Positions 23,943 to 34,788 of a stretch of 64,000 nucleotides of DNA are shown here, in pieces. Made by a program: the position numbers and the translations under genes. The DNA comes from Ilex aquifolium. Its lineage: Eukaryota > Streptophyta > Magnoliopsida > Aquifoliales > Aquifoliaceae. Below the pieces are notes generated by a model. The model worked only from the letters and a program-made list of their open reading frames with translations. It did no database searches and was not told the origin of the DNA. The stretch lies in NCBI GenBank assembly GCA_951799425.1, contig OX637393.1:6529744-6593743 (forward strand), read 5' to 3'. Position 1 is the first letter of the stretch, and each line of letters starts with the position of its first letter.

Positions 23943-24190
23943 TTTTTGGTTGAAATCTGTTGTACTTTTTCGTTGCAAAGGTGAGCTATAAAAACATTAA
24001 AAGAACAGGGTCTGTTTTGCTTTACGAGCAAGGTAGAGCTATGTAAGTTTCTTTCTGGTTTCTTTCAAAAACAGAGTCATAGGCACCAGCCATTTTCGAT
24101 CTAGTTTTCCACGAAACAAACTCCATTTTGGCTTTGATCCAGAAGAGTGACCAAAGGAAGATGCTCAGCAGGTGTTTACTCTTTTTGTTT

Positions 24191-24742
24191 TGGTTAATTA
24201 CAAACTGACCCCTTCAATTTTGGATAGTTTGCCATGCACTCCTTCAAGTTTTAATTTCAACAAATAGTCCCCTTTTAGTTTGAATATTTTACAATTAACT
24301 CCAAAAATTAATTTTAGATCATAAAAATAACATAAGTTAAATACAAGAAATTCACGTGATCTCTACTTCATTAAAAAGACATAACTATCTTTGAAAGAGT
24401 GTCTGTGTACGCGCGTACGCGTTGGTGATGGGTGGAGGTAGAAGCGAATGTGAATGCGAACATGTTGTTGTGTAGTGCATTGGCGTTGGGTTGAACAGAT
24501 GTATTTTTGTCTTGACTATCCCGTTTTCTTATTTTTTATGGATAGAATTTGTATCTCAAGAAAAAAAAGATGAAAAATAATGTAGAAGATGGAGGGTGTA
24601 ATTATACATTTATATTTTAGTCATTGTTTTCAATCAATTTAATCCACTTAAAACTTAGAGAGAATATATTGCAGCATTTAAAATTACAGAGAACTGATTG
24701 CAATAATGAGCATAATTGAAAGGAACAAATTGTAATTAACCC
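24191..24742. mobile_element. MULE-type non-autonomous element upstream of AAA-ATPase copy B
   Basis: Orthologous position to 17551-18111, with the same termini (TGGTTAATTACAA / TTGTAATTAACCC) and T-rich 9-bp flanks. Its start is about 250 bp from the gene's ATG. It differs from the copy A element by scattered substitutions and small indels, more than the coding regions differ. Confidence 0.65.
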
Positions 24743-24950
24743 TTTTTTCTTTTTCTATTGGAGTAGGTGTTTACTTCAGAAGACTTGGCACCCAATTTTT
24801 GACCAGGGTCAGGTCATTTGTCGTATTGCCTTGGAATGGTAGCCAACGATAGGGACCACGCGTTATAAGAAAGTATACGTTCACAGCTAATAGTAATTGA
24901 TAGGCTCGGAAAAGCCACGCTTGCACTTCGTCTGCTGTGTTGCTATACCC

Positions 24951-25124
24951 AATGCTATTGGGACATAATTTGAGGACATAATTTGGGGACTTAATGCATT
25001 ATGACCATTGGATTGTCAGTGGGTCTCAACATTAAATTATCACTGGGTCCCAACACTATCAATCCAATGGTCATAATGCATTAAGTCCTCAAATTATGTC
25101 CTTCAATTATGTCCCAATAGCATT
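24951..25124. mobile_element. MITE with about 65-bp inverted repeats
   Basis: The arms AATGCTATTGGGACATAATT... and its inverse (ending GTCCCAATAGCATT) fold almost completely. The element and 24 bp next to it are bracketed by a 24-bp direct repeat, CTTCGTCTGCTGTGTTG(C/G)TATACC (24926-24949 and 25149-25172). Copy A of the duplicated unit lacks the insertion. Confidence 0.75.
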
Positions 25125-25454
25125 AGTGCAGTTTTATTACATCACTGCCTTCGTCTGCTGTGTTGGTATACCTTCGTATGACCTCAGCTTTCTATCTCTT
25201 TGAGCTTTACTTATTTAATTATAAAATATAGTTTTATTTAATAAAATTGCTACAAGTTGCAAAGTCACTTTCACCATTACTTAACCCATTATCGTGCTAT
25301 TAAACTAAGACTAGTGGATCTTCTCTTATGATTAAACATGTGGGTTGCTAGGCACTACCTAGGGAGTGAATAAGTTAATTAAAATTATGTTTCAATAAAC
25401 ACCAATTTTAATCTAATTATATCTCAATTATATCTTCTTACAATGATATGACAA

Positions 25455-26280
25455 TTAAATGTAAGAACCTCTTTTCAATCACCACGACCCTTAATACCCA
25501 TGAAGTTTAGTGTATTGAATTTGTTAATTTAAATGCTCAACACTCAATCTCTTACGGCGATCCCAATTCAATGACAACAAACTCAATCTAGCAACTATGT
25601 ATGACATGTATATTCAATCAATCAATTTATCGAATACATAGTGTCTGTGTGTTCTCAAATTACAAGTGTATATATAAAAAACAATAAAGAATAGAAGAAA
25701 TTTGTTAACGCGAAAACTCTCCTCGACAAAAACAACTATGAACCTCTCTAGGGTTAATAAAAGCTTAATTCACTATCTCAAAGTCAATTAATAAGTATTC
25801 GAGTCTTATACCACAACCAATACTTGAGCTTATAGTTTACAAGTTAGACACTCATTTCCTTCAATAAACCTTTTCATCGAAAGTATCTCTTCGACGTTAT
25901 GGATAGCTTCACCTGAATTTTCCACCGCAATAGATCGTCTAAGCCTCGAGTGATCTTCTCCGCCAAGATCCTTTGTATGCACACTTGCTAATTTGGTTTG
26001 ATTTCAAGCAATCAAGTTCTTCTCTCTAATCAGAAAGATTGGATAGGAATAACAAGATTGTAGTCTTTGAATTTAGGGATCTAGAGTGTCATGGCTTAAA
26101 CTCTCAAGGTATAGGATTGTTTGAATTTTACTCTCAAAGAGTCTTACCCAAGGTTGGAAAGACATCCCTCTATTTATAGGCTCAAAACAAGGTTTGTCTT
26201 TGGGTCCAAAAAAATATAAATTTGCGAACGATCGCTCAAACAATGTCATGGTAAATAATCGGCGCAAGCCTAGACAGTAA
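25455..26280 (-). repeat. LTR-like dispersed repeat, copy 2 (possibly Ty1/copia), fossil
   Basis: Same order of blocks as 5805-6570, with GTTAACAAATTTCTTC and ACACTTGTAATT on the minus strand. No internal element sequence is attached. Interpreted as a solo LTR or fragment. Confidence 0.45.
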
Positions 26281-26599
26281 CAGAGTCATATATATATTCT
26301 AATGTGGGCACATTAAAGTAATGTGATACATTTTTATTTTTTACATCATATATAAAAATTAATTAAACATAGATGGACTAAAAACAATATACATAGTCTA
26401 TGTAAACAAATAATAAATAAAAAAAGGTTAATTATAAGCATTTACAAAAAATGAGGTTAATTACAACCATTTACAATTGACCTCCATGAGTCTTTGTACT
26501 TTGAAAATGTTGCATGATAACTTTATTATCAATGCCATAAAAAATATCTTTCTCTCTGTAAGTAATCAAACTATCTGTCATCCATTAGTCATTCATTCG

Positions 26600-28310
26600 A
26601 TTACACAATCGAGTTTTCACAATCTTCATTGCTGAAAATGTTTTCTCGACAATTGGTAATATTAATGTCAAAGTCACAAGAAATTGGTAATATTAATGTC
26701 AAAGTCACAAGAAAACTAGTGGATATACCACAATTTTTTTTTGTCTCAACTATTTTTTGGGCCAGATCACCAATCCCTACGAGGTTTGCAAACTTATAAC
26801 TTGAGTGCACATCAACAATATAACCACTAAGCTGATCACAAAATCTCATGAGCTTTAATGAAAAAAATTCATTGGGATAAAATTCAGTAAGACGAATCAA
26901 CTTTTTCTTATCAAAAGCAGAGGCATGTTGCACAAAGAAGCAATTCAGTATTCGATTATGTGGAACGATTGTTTAACTCTTGAAGTTGCATATTAACAAC
27001 ATCATAAAAAAGTTCAATGCGATAATGATGTAAGTTTGTCATTTTTTGAGCTTTGCACATTGACTGTCCTCAAACTTGAAACTTATCATGTATATCTAAA
27101 ACAATTATATCATGTTTGTCACAAAATTAAAAAAAAAAAAAAAAAAGAAACTTCATTGAATACAAATCCAAAAGATTGTAACAAACCAAAAGAATTATCC
27201 TCTGAAATCATTTCAAGCACATCAACCATTGATGAGAACATATCAATCAAGGTAATTATAGTATTATAGTGTGAATCCCAACGTGTATCATCAGAATGTT
27301 CAAGACTAGTATCTTGATTTAAGCCTTGCCCACTTGGAAGCTCCCCATTATTAAGTGTTTCAATAACTTTAGTAGCGTGTTTCTCCCGAAGAATATCTCA
27401 CCATTTGCACGAGCCTCCAACAACACTCACTACATTATCAACCAAGTGAAGTGTGTGGCAATTTGGTTATAATTCTTTACCATAGCCACAAGAGCTAATT
27501 GTAATTTATGAACAAAGCAATAAACATAATACGTAGATCCGTTCTCCTTTAGTATAAGGGCTTTAAAACCATTATTGCTCGAATGCGTGATTGCGGCGCG
27601 CCTATCACCCTCAGCACGACATTCTAAAATGCATGTTAGGTTGAACAAGAATACTGCGACTAGGAAGACATAGAATGGAATTGAAGGCATAGTCTCAATA
27701 TATAAAAAGAATTGAACACCATGTTGAGTGCTCAGCCCAGCTTCACTCTATCGTCATTCCACGCCCATCATCAATCATACAATACGAGTTTTCCGGTCTA
27801 TTTAACTAACTGAAGAAACTCACCCTGCATATTATTAGCCCCATCATAACCTTGCCCATTCAATCTCGACAAACTCAACCCATGTTTTGAAAATAAGTCT
27901 TCAATTGTTGTCTTAAGTGAGAGAGTAATTGTACTAGTAACATGTTTAATCCCTAAAAGACGCTCAATTACATGTCCTTTCTTGTCCACATACCACAATA
28001 CAATAATCATTTGTTCTTTTGTTGATATGTCTCGAGATTCATCAATAAGAAAGGACAAAAGTGCATCACCAAGATAGGTAATTATTGGTTCCAACTGCAG
28101 CTGCATTTACAATGTCTTTTTATATATCAGGTGCTGTCAACTTGAGATTTTCAGAAGCATTTTTCAATGCAACAATTTTGACATCCTCATTACAATTGAC
28201 AAGAAATCTCAGAGAAGCTCAAGAAACTTTCCTTGATTACTTGAAATCTCTTATTCATCGTGACCATGAAATAAAAGCTCGTCTTAAAAGGAATCAAATG
28301 CAATGAATTA
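26600..28310 (-). pseudogene. decayed hAT transposase (zinc-finger MYM-type-1-like, DUF4371 plus dimerisation region)
   Basis: Pieces lie in order on the minus strand. 28250-28085 has the ASENLKLTAPDIYKDIVNAA pattern. 28106-27798 has the DUF4371 core (SFLIDESRDISTKEQM ... HGLSLSRLNGQGYDGANNM). 27560-27430 has YYVYCFVHKLQLALVAMV. 26933-26640 has the C-terminal region (TEFYPNEFFSLKL). Frameshifts and stops separate them, so it is non-functional. This family is abundant in plant genomes. A second, shorter relic of the same family is at 41190-41440. A poly-A tract at 27128-27146 interrupts the coding order. Confidence 0.8.
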
Positions 28311-28788
28311 ATGCATTTAAGCGAGTCTTGTACTCATTACGAGTTTGCACAAACAATCAACATAGATCAATAAAATCCCATCAAAATTTGAAACTCAATT
28401 TAATAATTCACAATTTGATAATAAAAAAAATTGCAGTACTTCAATTTCTTATTTGCTTGTAGGCAAACTTAGATCAGAACAAATAAATTCTTTTTCCAAA
28501 AACAAAGACACATATGCTTAGCGGTGAAGGCTTTTGGGGAGAAGATGAGTGGGTCATGCTTTTGTCAAGTGGAGTGGGCCATGCTTTTTTATCCAACTTC
28601 TTTTATAACCCTTATTTATTTGGCCCAATTTTTCATTAAAACCAAAAGCCTCAGCACATTAGAAAGCCCATAAAACCCTTTGCCCCAAGTTTTCGTTACA
28701 CTATTGTCTCACACATCAGGTTGATAACTCGATAAAATCATAACCCTAGCCCAACAGAACCCAATCCAGGAAAAATTTTAGATCATAC
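28311..28788. other. transposon N-terminal debris and spacer
   Basis: 28311-28500 probably belongs to the N-terminal part of the decayed hAT transposase. 28510-28690 has two related GTGGGTCATGCTTTT / GTGGGCCATGCTTTT segments. No gene. Confidence 0.35.
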
Positions 28789-28796
28789 CCTCCACC

Positions 28797-29518
28797 TAGG
28801 GGTGTCCATGGGCCGGGTTACCCATGGGTCCTGTTATCCGGCCCCAAAAAATAGGCCCAAAGTCGGATAGTTGGCCCGCCCAAGCCCGAGCCCAATATCC
28901 TTAAAAAGATGACTTGGGTTTGCCCCCAAACCCATTACCCGGCCCGAAGTCCGGCCCGTCAAGCCCGCCCGCAAGCCCAGTCCACCCACATTTCCTTTGA
29001 AAAAAAGTTATACTTTTAGACCATTAAATTTGAAATTTTGAAACAAGTCTTCCAGCATCGAAATTTGAAGTTTTAAAAATTTAGATATTATAAATAATGT
29101 ATTATTTTCTTTTCCATGTATTAAACATATAAGTTTTAAATGGTAGAGTAATGTAAATGACAGATAAGTTAGTAGGTGTCAACTTAGTTGGGATTTATTC
29201 ATTCTATTGGATGTAGTTTATTATTTTATTTTTATTCATTTTGATTTTACTTTTGATTCAAAAATATAATTTACACAAATATTAAGTTACAAATATATTC
29301 ATTATTTTTAAATAAAGATGTATATAAAAAAACCCGCAAGCAAGCCCGCCAAATAGGCTCACGGATTGGGTTGCGGGTAGCCTACCCCTACCCCTACCCA
29401 AAGTCTGGCCCGGCTCACCCGATAACTCACTTGGGTAAGGGCTTGGGCTTACACTACTCAAACCCAGTCCGAAAAAAATTTCACGGGCCTAGTCCGGCCT
29501 GGCCCATGGACACCTCTA
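28797..29518. mobile_element. hAT non-autonomous element with perfect 8-bp target duplication
   Basis: Termini TAGGGGTGTCCATGGGCC and GGCCCATGGACACCTCTA, flanked by identical CCTCCACC at 28789-28796 and 29519-29526. Subterminal regions carry GCCCG / CCGGCCC repeats. The centre is AT-rich without coding capacity. Confidence 0.9.
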
Positions 29519-29739
29519 CCTCCACCCATTCCCTGCAAACAATTTAGAATTTATACAAACACCCCCAAATTTTTCCAAAATTATATATTTGATCCTCAAA
29601 ATTTTTGAAATTACGCTTTGGCCTAAATTTTTAATTTTTACCCCAAAATTTTCTAAAATTATAATTTAACCCCAAAATTTTTTTACAATTTTTCAAGTCA
29701 TTTCTTTCATTAAGAAGGTTTCCAATACCGAATTAAATA

Positions 29740-31155
29740 CTAAAGTGGAGGCAATCCCATGCACAAGTTGATTTACTAAAAAACCATGAATGAGAGGATG
29801 GATTCACTAGAGGCGTCCATAACAACACTAAAGGAGATCATGGAAGCTCATATGTTACATAAGAAGGGTAAAGGAGTTGAGAAAGATGCCGATAATAGTC
29901 CGTCATCTTCAATTATCAATCCTCCACAGGTACTTCTACAAGCCCTTCCACCATGAGTTTAAGTTGAAGAACCCATATTGTTTGATATTTGTCAGAGGAG
30001 TTAGGCTATAAATTGGAGATTTTAATGGAGATAATAATCCCGAAATATTCCTTGATTGGTTGCATAGTCTTGAGAGCTTCTTCAAATGGCATCGTTTGAA
30101 TAATGAAAGGAAGGTATTCTTTATAGAATCTAAATTAAAAGGTTCAGTAAGGCTTTGTGGTTAATGTACCAACAAACTTACATTGATAGATCATGGAAAG
30201 ATATGAATATTGCTATGACTCGTTAATTTGTGCTCGCTAATTATAAGCAACGAGATTATTTGTAGTTCACACAGTTGAACCAAGGAAATAAGTCCGTTGA
30301 GGATTATATAGGAAAGCTATACAGCTTAGCCACCCGATCCGAGTTCCCGTAGATTGAGAATATAATTGTCATGTATAGGCTAGGGCTCAATTCAGGGATT
30401 TCTTTAGAGTTAGCTGCAAGTCGTCTTTACACTATGATAGATGTAATTAATGTTGCCTATCAAAATGAAGACAATTTGAAAAAAAGGGTTTCTCTGAGGT
30501 TTTCTAGGGTGTTAACAATTCAAAGTGAAATGACTTTTGTGGATGCAAATCTAGGTACGTTATTTGGTAAACCATAAGAGAGTGAGTCAGATTCTGAGAT
30601 TCACCTTGTGGAGCCTCTTGATGTTAATGAGGTTGATTTTGGTAATTTGATTGGCGACCATTAGTTGGGTGTTATTCGTCCTCTATCTATTAGTGGTAGG
30701 GTTACCACTGAGAAGCCTAAGCGTCGATGGAAGAAAACTTCATCATAGATTTCCCGAACTATTTCACTAGACTTTAGTTTTGGCCCTCCTCCTTACTCGT
30801 CAGTGTTGAGTTTCTTTGAGAAGGGGAGAATTGATGGCGTAGCTATTGGATGGTTGGACTAGCGTGACCAGATTTGGAAGGCTAACCTAAGGGCTAAGAG
30901 TTTTGGGTCCAAAGGAAAATGCACTTGATAGATTTGTTAGGATTTACTTATTCTATTTTTATTGTTTATTATTTGAATTTTTTGTTTGATAGAATTTCTT
31001 GGAAAGTAGTTCATTTATGGTAGGACGTTGTATTTTATATTATTTTAATCAAAGTTTAATAATAATTTGAGAATTCTCTGCAGATATTTGTGTTTCTTGA
31101 CCTAATCCTTCAGATAATTGATTATTCTCTTTCTTTCCCTTCCCTCTCTGCATCG
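29740..31155 (+). mobile_element. Ty3/gypsy gag remnant with 3' LTR, fossil
   Basis: About 29980-30520 encodes a decayed plant Ty3/gypsy gag domain (WLHSLESFFKWHRLNNERKV, then a later segment with YRLGLNSGISLELA). A polypurine tract (GAGAAGGGGAGAA) directly precedes an LTR at 30832-31155. No protease, reverse transcriptase or integrase is present. The element is broken in several places and old. Its LTR is related to 20988-21334 but not close enough to be an obvious partner. Confidence 0.75.
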
Positions 31156-31197
31156 AATTTTTATTTATTTTTTAAAAAGATGACCAATAATAAAAAT

Positions 31198-31557
31198 ATT
31201 TAACTACCTATTTAGCCCATGAACTATACTATTTGTGTTAATCAAGTATCTGAACTATATTTTATATCAATTTAGCCCCTGAACTATGCAATCTAACTTA
31301 ATGTAGCTCTCCCATCTAAAATTCGCCTTTACCTTTGAGAGAAACTCTCCCATGTACATCACATGACATTTGAACTATAATCTAATTTCTGACTCACGTG
31401 ATGTGCACTTGAGAATTTTCGTTAAAGGTGAATTTGGATGGAAGTGTCACATTGAGTCAGACTGTATAAGTTAGGGGCTAAATTGATACAAAATATAGTT
31501 CAGGGGTTTGATTGACATAAACAGTATAATTCAGAGGCCAAATAAGAAGTTAACTCC
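31198..31557. mobile_element. MULE-type MITE with perfect 9-bp target duplication
   Basis: Inverted arms of roughly 150 bp (TTAACTACCTATTTAGCCC against the inverse of GGCCAAATAAGAAGTTAA). Identical AATAAAAAT flanks at 31189-31197 and 31558-31566. A related, truncated copy is at 42300-42520. Confidence 0.85.
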
Positions 31558-31584
31558 AATAAAAATGGGCCCTCACCCCTCACA

Positions 31585-31878
31585 AATATTCATTCCCACT
31601 CCTATTTAATTTCTTATTATCAAACTACTAAATCCACTCTTTTTATACCTATTCCATTAATAACTAAATCTACCCCGTACTATATATACCCCGTTAATAA
31701 ACCTATCATATATCTTCTCACAATTAAGAGGTTACATTCATGACCGATACAATTCTTCGATATAATGTTAGGAATATGTTTTCTATTTGAGGGTGAATTA
31801 AGTAAAATTAAATAAACGAGATTTAGTAGTTTGATAATAAAAAATTAAATAGGATTGAAATGGATACTTGTTTGGTGG
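31585..31878. mobile_element. small TIR element
   Basis: About 50-bp inverted arms (ATTTAATTTCTTATTATCAA and the inverse of TTGATAATAAAAAATTAAAT). No target duplication recognised. Weakly related to 32249-32828. Confidence 0.5.
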
Positions 31879-31879
31879 A

Positions 31880-33060
31880 CATAGCCACACATCTTAGACT
31901 TGGCCAACCCGATTCAACTAGAGTTTGGGCATAGAAAATTTAAATCTTGAAAGTAAAGCAAATGTAAATTGTTATTTTCCCAAACAAATAAAAAAAAAAA
32001 AAAGAAAAGCAAATATAGTTTACCTTCCGACAAAAAAGGTAAATATAGTTTCTGTAAAATTTTATTTTTTAACTCTAAAAGTGTGTTTGGCTCGAGGATT
32101 AAGGGGTTTGAATGTACCAAATTAGTCTCATGATCACTTAGTACCGAGTTTAAATTATCCTATAGAGCTCGATTTTAATGACTTTAGTACCCACCTGATG
32201 CTATATTAGCATCAAATTCACCTACTCGACTTAAACCATTATTATATAAGGTGAGGTTATTCCTACCTCTTAAATCTCATTTCTCATCTCATTTAATTTA
32301 TTTATTTAAAATTATTAAGTTCACCTCATCTATACTTACCCCATAAGTTATTAAATTCATTCCGCCTATATTAACTAATTAAAAACTAAATTCATTCAAT
32401 TTTATTTCAACCTACTATACAGGTAATGATCAAAATTTCGTTTTGATATATTATTTTAGTACAAAATATTTTAAAAATAGAATAAAAATAAAAAATTAAT
32501 AATTTATTTTTAAAATATTAATCCAAATATATCAAAATATCTTAAAATACCTCAAAATATTCCAAAGACATTAGTAAAAATATGTCAAAATCTCTCAAAA
32601 TACCTCGAAATATTTAGAACACCTAGGAACATTAAAATTTCACTTCAATTATTATTTTTGTTTTAGATTTTTTGAAATATATATTTAATAGTTTAATTGG
32701 ATGAATATAAATGAGGTGAACTTAGTCATTAATGGAATGAATATAGATGGGGTGGACTTAATAATTTGAAATAAGAGAATTAAATGGGGTGAAAAAAGAG
32801 ATTTAAAGAGTAAGAATAGCCCGGCCATATTATATATTAGGTGCTACAAAAGAGGTGATTGATATTCAATCAAAAATTACAAGAGATTCCTTGACAAGTT
32901 TAAGAGTCGGGCATTATTGTAAGGTATTTTTTTATTTTTTAACTTAATACTATACATTAATCTCTTAGTCAGATATGAGTACTCACTCATGCATTATTCA
33001 AACATTAATTTAAACATAATTATTATCACCAATTTAAATAAAATTAAAATTAATTATCCA
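31880..33060. repeat. dispersed repeat, copy 1 (contains a hAT MITE)
   Basis: 31880-32248 and 32829-33060 match 46880-47300 and 47750-47900 in direct orientation (shared GAGCTCGATTTTAATGACTTT). The class is unknown. The two halves are separated only by the insertion at 32249-32828, which the other copy lacks. Confidence 0.6.
32249..32828. mobile_element. MITE with 8-bp target duplication and an empty site elsewhere in the window
   Basis: Flanks ATTATATA at 32241-32248 and 32829-32836. Terminal arms AGGTGAGGTTATTC and the inverse of GAATAGCCCGGCCAT, extended through a longer inverted region. The core (32440-32630) is an AT-rich degenerate repeat (CAAAATAT, AAAATACCTC). The related copy near 47230 reads through the site uninterrupted. 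Confidence 0.75.
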
Positions 33061-33559
33061 ATCTCAAATCAAACTGCCCTTTATCACAGCAGAAGCCCCT
33101 CTTTCTTCTTCTTTTTTTTTTTTAACTAAAAAGTATGCAGACTTACGTCGACTATTCGCTCAACTTTGAGTCTGTCACCGTAACTCAAGTTAATTTAAGA
33201 ACATTTCTCCTGAAGAATATGGGTGACTGACTCTTCAGAGTTGTGGGAAGTATCGAACCTAAAACCTCTTATTTACAAAAAAAACAAGTTTGATCATTGT
33301 TCCATCGGTGAGGGTTCCATCTCTCTCCCTTTCATTTCAAACTTTTTATTCACTCAGAAGCCTAACCGTCTCTGTCTCTCATCTGAGTTCCTCATTCACC
33401 CTTATTAGGGAGTTATTGGAATTTGTCGTTTTTTTCATTAGAAATTGATAATTTTTTTTTAATATGCCAACTATCCTACTTTATATAATGCTAAATCTTT
33501 GCTGTCATAACTTCCAGCATCGGAGAATAGGATTTGAATTTCGGGATCGTACCAAAATT
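33061..33559. other. spacer
   Basis: No gene recognised; AT-rich with T-runs. Confidence 0.3.
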
Positions 33560-33815
33560 TATTATATTTGTAGGTATTTTTATTATATTTATAGGTACTT
33601 TTACCACTATTATAGTATCTAAAAAAGTAATAAAAATAGTTACCACAACAATGGTAAAAACATCCACGACAGTGATAAAAAGACTCATAACACAAATGTG
33701 ATAATAGTACTCATAAATGTAGTAATTTTTTTTGTACCTAAGAAAAGTGATAAAAATATTTATTACAAATGTGATAAAAACACCCACGATAATGATAAAA
33801 ACCCACAAAAATAAT
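33560..33815. repeat. degenerate minisatellite, period about 25 bp
   Basis: Imperfect units of the kind GTGATAAAAACACCCACGA follow one another. The open frames on the minus strand (repeated KNTYKYN) are by-products of the repeat. Confidence 0.55.
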
Positions 33816-34194
33816 AAATTTTTTAATTATAAAATGTCTCACAAAAATTATAAAAATATCATTTAAATTAATAAATTTTAGAGATATGATAATAAATTTT
33901 TTTTTTATGAAATTATAGTCAAATCGCCGTGTGAATGATTGTTGTTTCCTCTATTTTTTTTTCCCCATAGGTAATCGATTTCAACACGAATCCAACCTTC
34001 AACGTCTAAATTGGGTTGAGCGTGAATTGACCATCTTATCTCTCTGAGTTGTACTTCTAGTGGAAAGAGGGAGGGAAAGTGGTCTGAATGGCAAGACTTT
34101 TCTCTACAATAGTGAGGTCGTATAGGGTCTATTGGTTGTCAATTTCTATCATTACTGACTTATCTATTGCGAACTAATGGTAAACGCATTACAT
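33816..34194. other. spacer
   Basis: No gene or clear repeat is seen. Confidence 0.3.
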
Positions 34195-34632
34195 TAGAGA
34201 ATCTTCAATAGTATTTTTTTTCTTAAAAAAAATATCTTTTTTAAAATAAAAAACATCTTTCATAAAAATTTAAAAGAGAGAGTGACGTATTTTTAACAAT
34301 TTTAATAGACTCCTCTATTCTAGTAGAAAAACAGTTTATAGTCAATAATATTTAATGAATAATTTATGTGTCGTCTTTTCATTCATTAAAAATAGAATAG
34401 AGAGTGAGTTGAACTCTCCAAATGTAAAGAGTCAGAGCATCTTTAGTACTCTATATTTTAGAGATTTTTTTTTTTTTTTTGAAATTGAGATCATCTTTAA
34501 TAAAATTTTAAAATAAAGAGTGAAATATTTTAGACAACTCTAATTGGCTCTCTATTTTACTAATAAATAATGCATGTGTTATTTTTTTATTCATTAAAAA
34601 TAGAATAAAGAGTGAGTTGGGCCCTAATTTTT
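34195..34632. mobile_element. two partial MITE copies in the receptor-kinase upstream region
   Basis: 34195-34410 and 34436-34632 are related direct copies (GAGAATCTTCAATAGTA / GAGCATCTTTAGTACTC starts; shared TCATTCATTAAAAATAGAAT ends). They end about 75 bp upstream of the TATA box of the receptor kinase, so its upstream region is largely transposon-derived. Confidence 0.55.
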
Positions 34633-34707
34633 TTTTTTTTTTTTTCTCATTTGGGTCCTCAGGCAATGGCCTAGTGCATGGGCCGGGGAGCTTCCTTCTC
34701 TCCTATC

Positions 34708-34715
34708 TATAAATA
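34708..34715 (+). promoter_or_regulatory. TATA box of the LRR receptor kinase
   Basis: TATAAATA lies 81 bp upstream of the chosen ATG (34789). The segment from here to the ATG recurs, decayed, at 51655-51785. Confidence 0.65.
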
Positions 34716-34788
34716 TCTTGATAATCATAGACATATCACAACTAGTCTTCGTTGCTTCCTGAATCCATATTCCAAACTATATACCCTC

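Noticed and set aside
34678-34788. Upstream ATG of the receptor kinase
   Set aside because: Lies before the TATA box and the resulting N terminus would bury the signal peptide.
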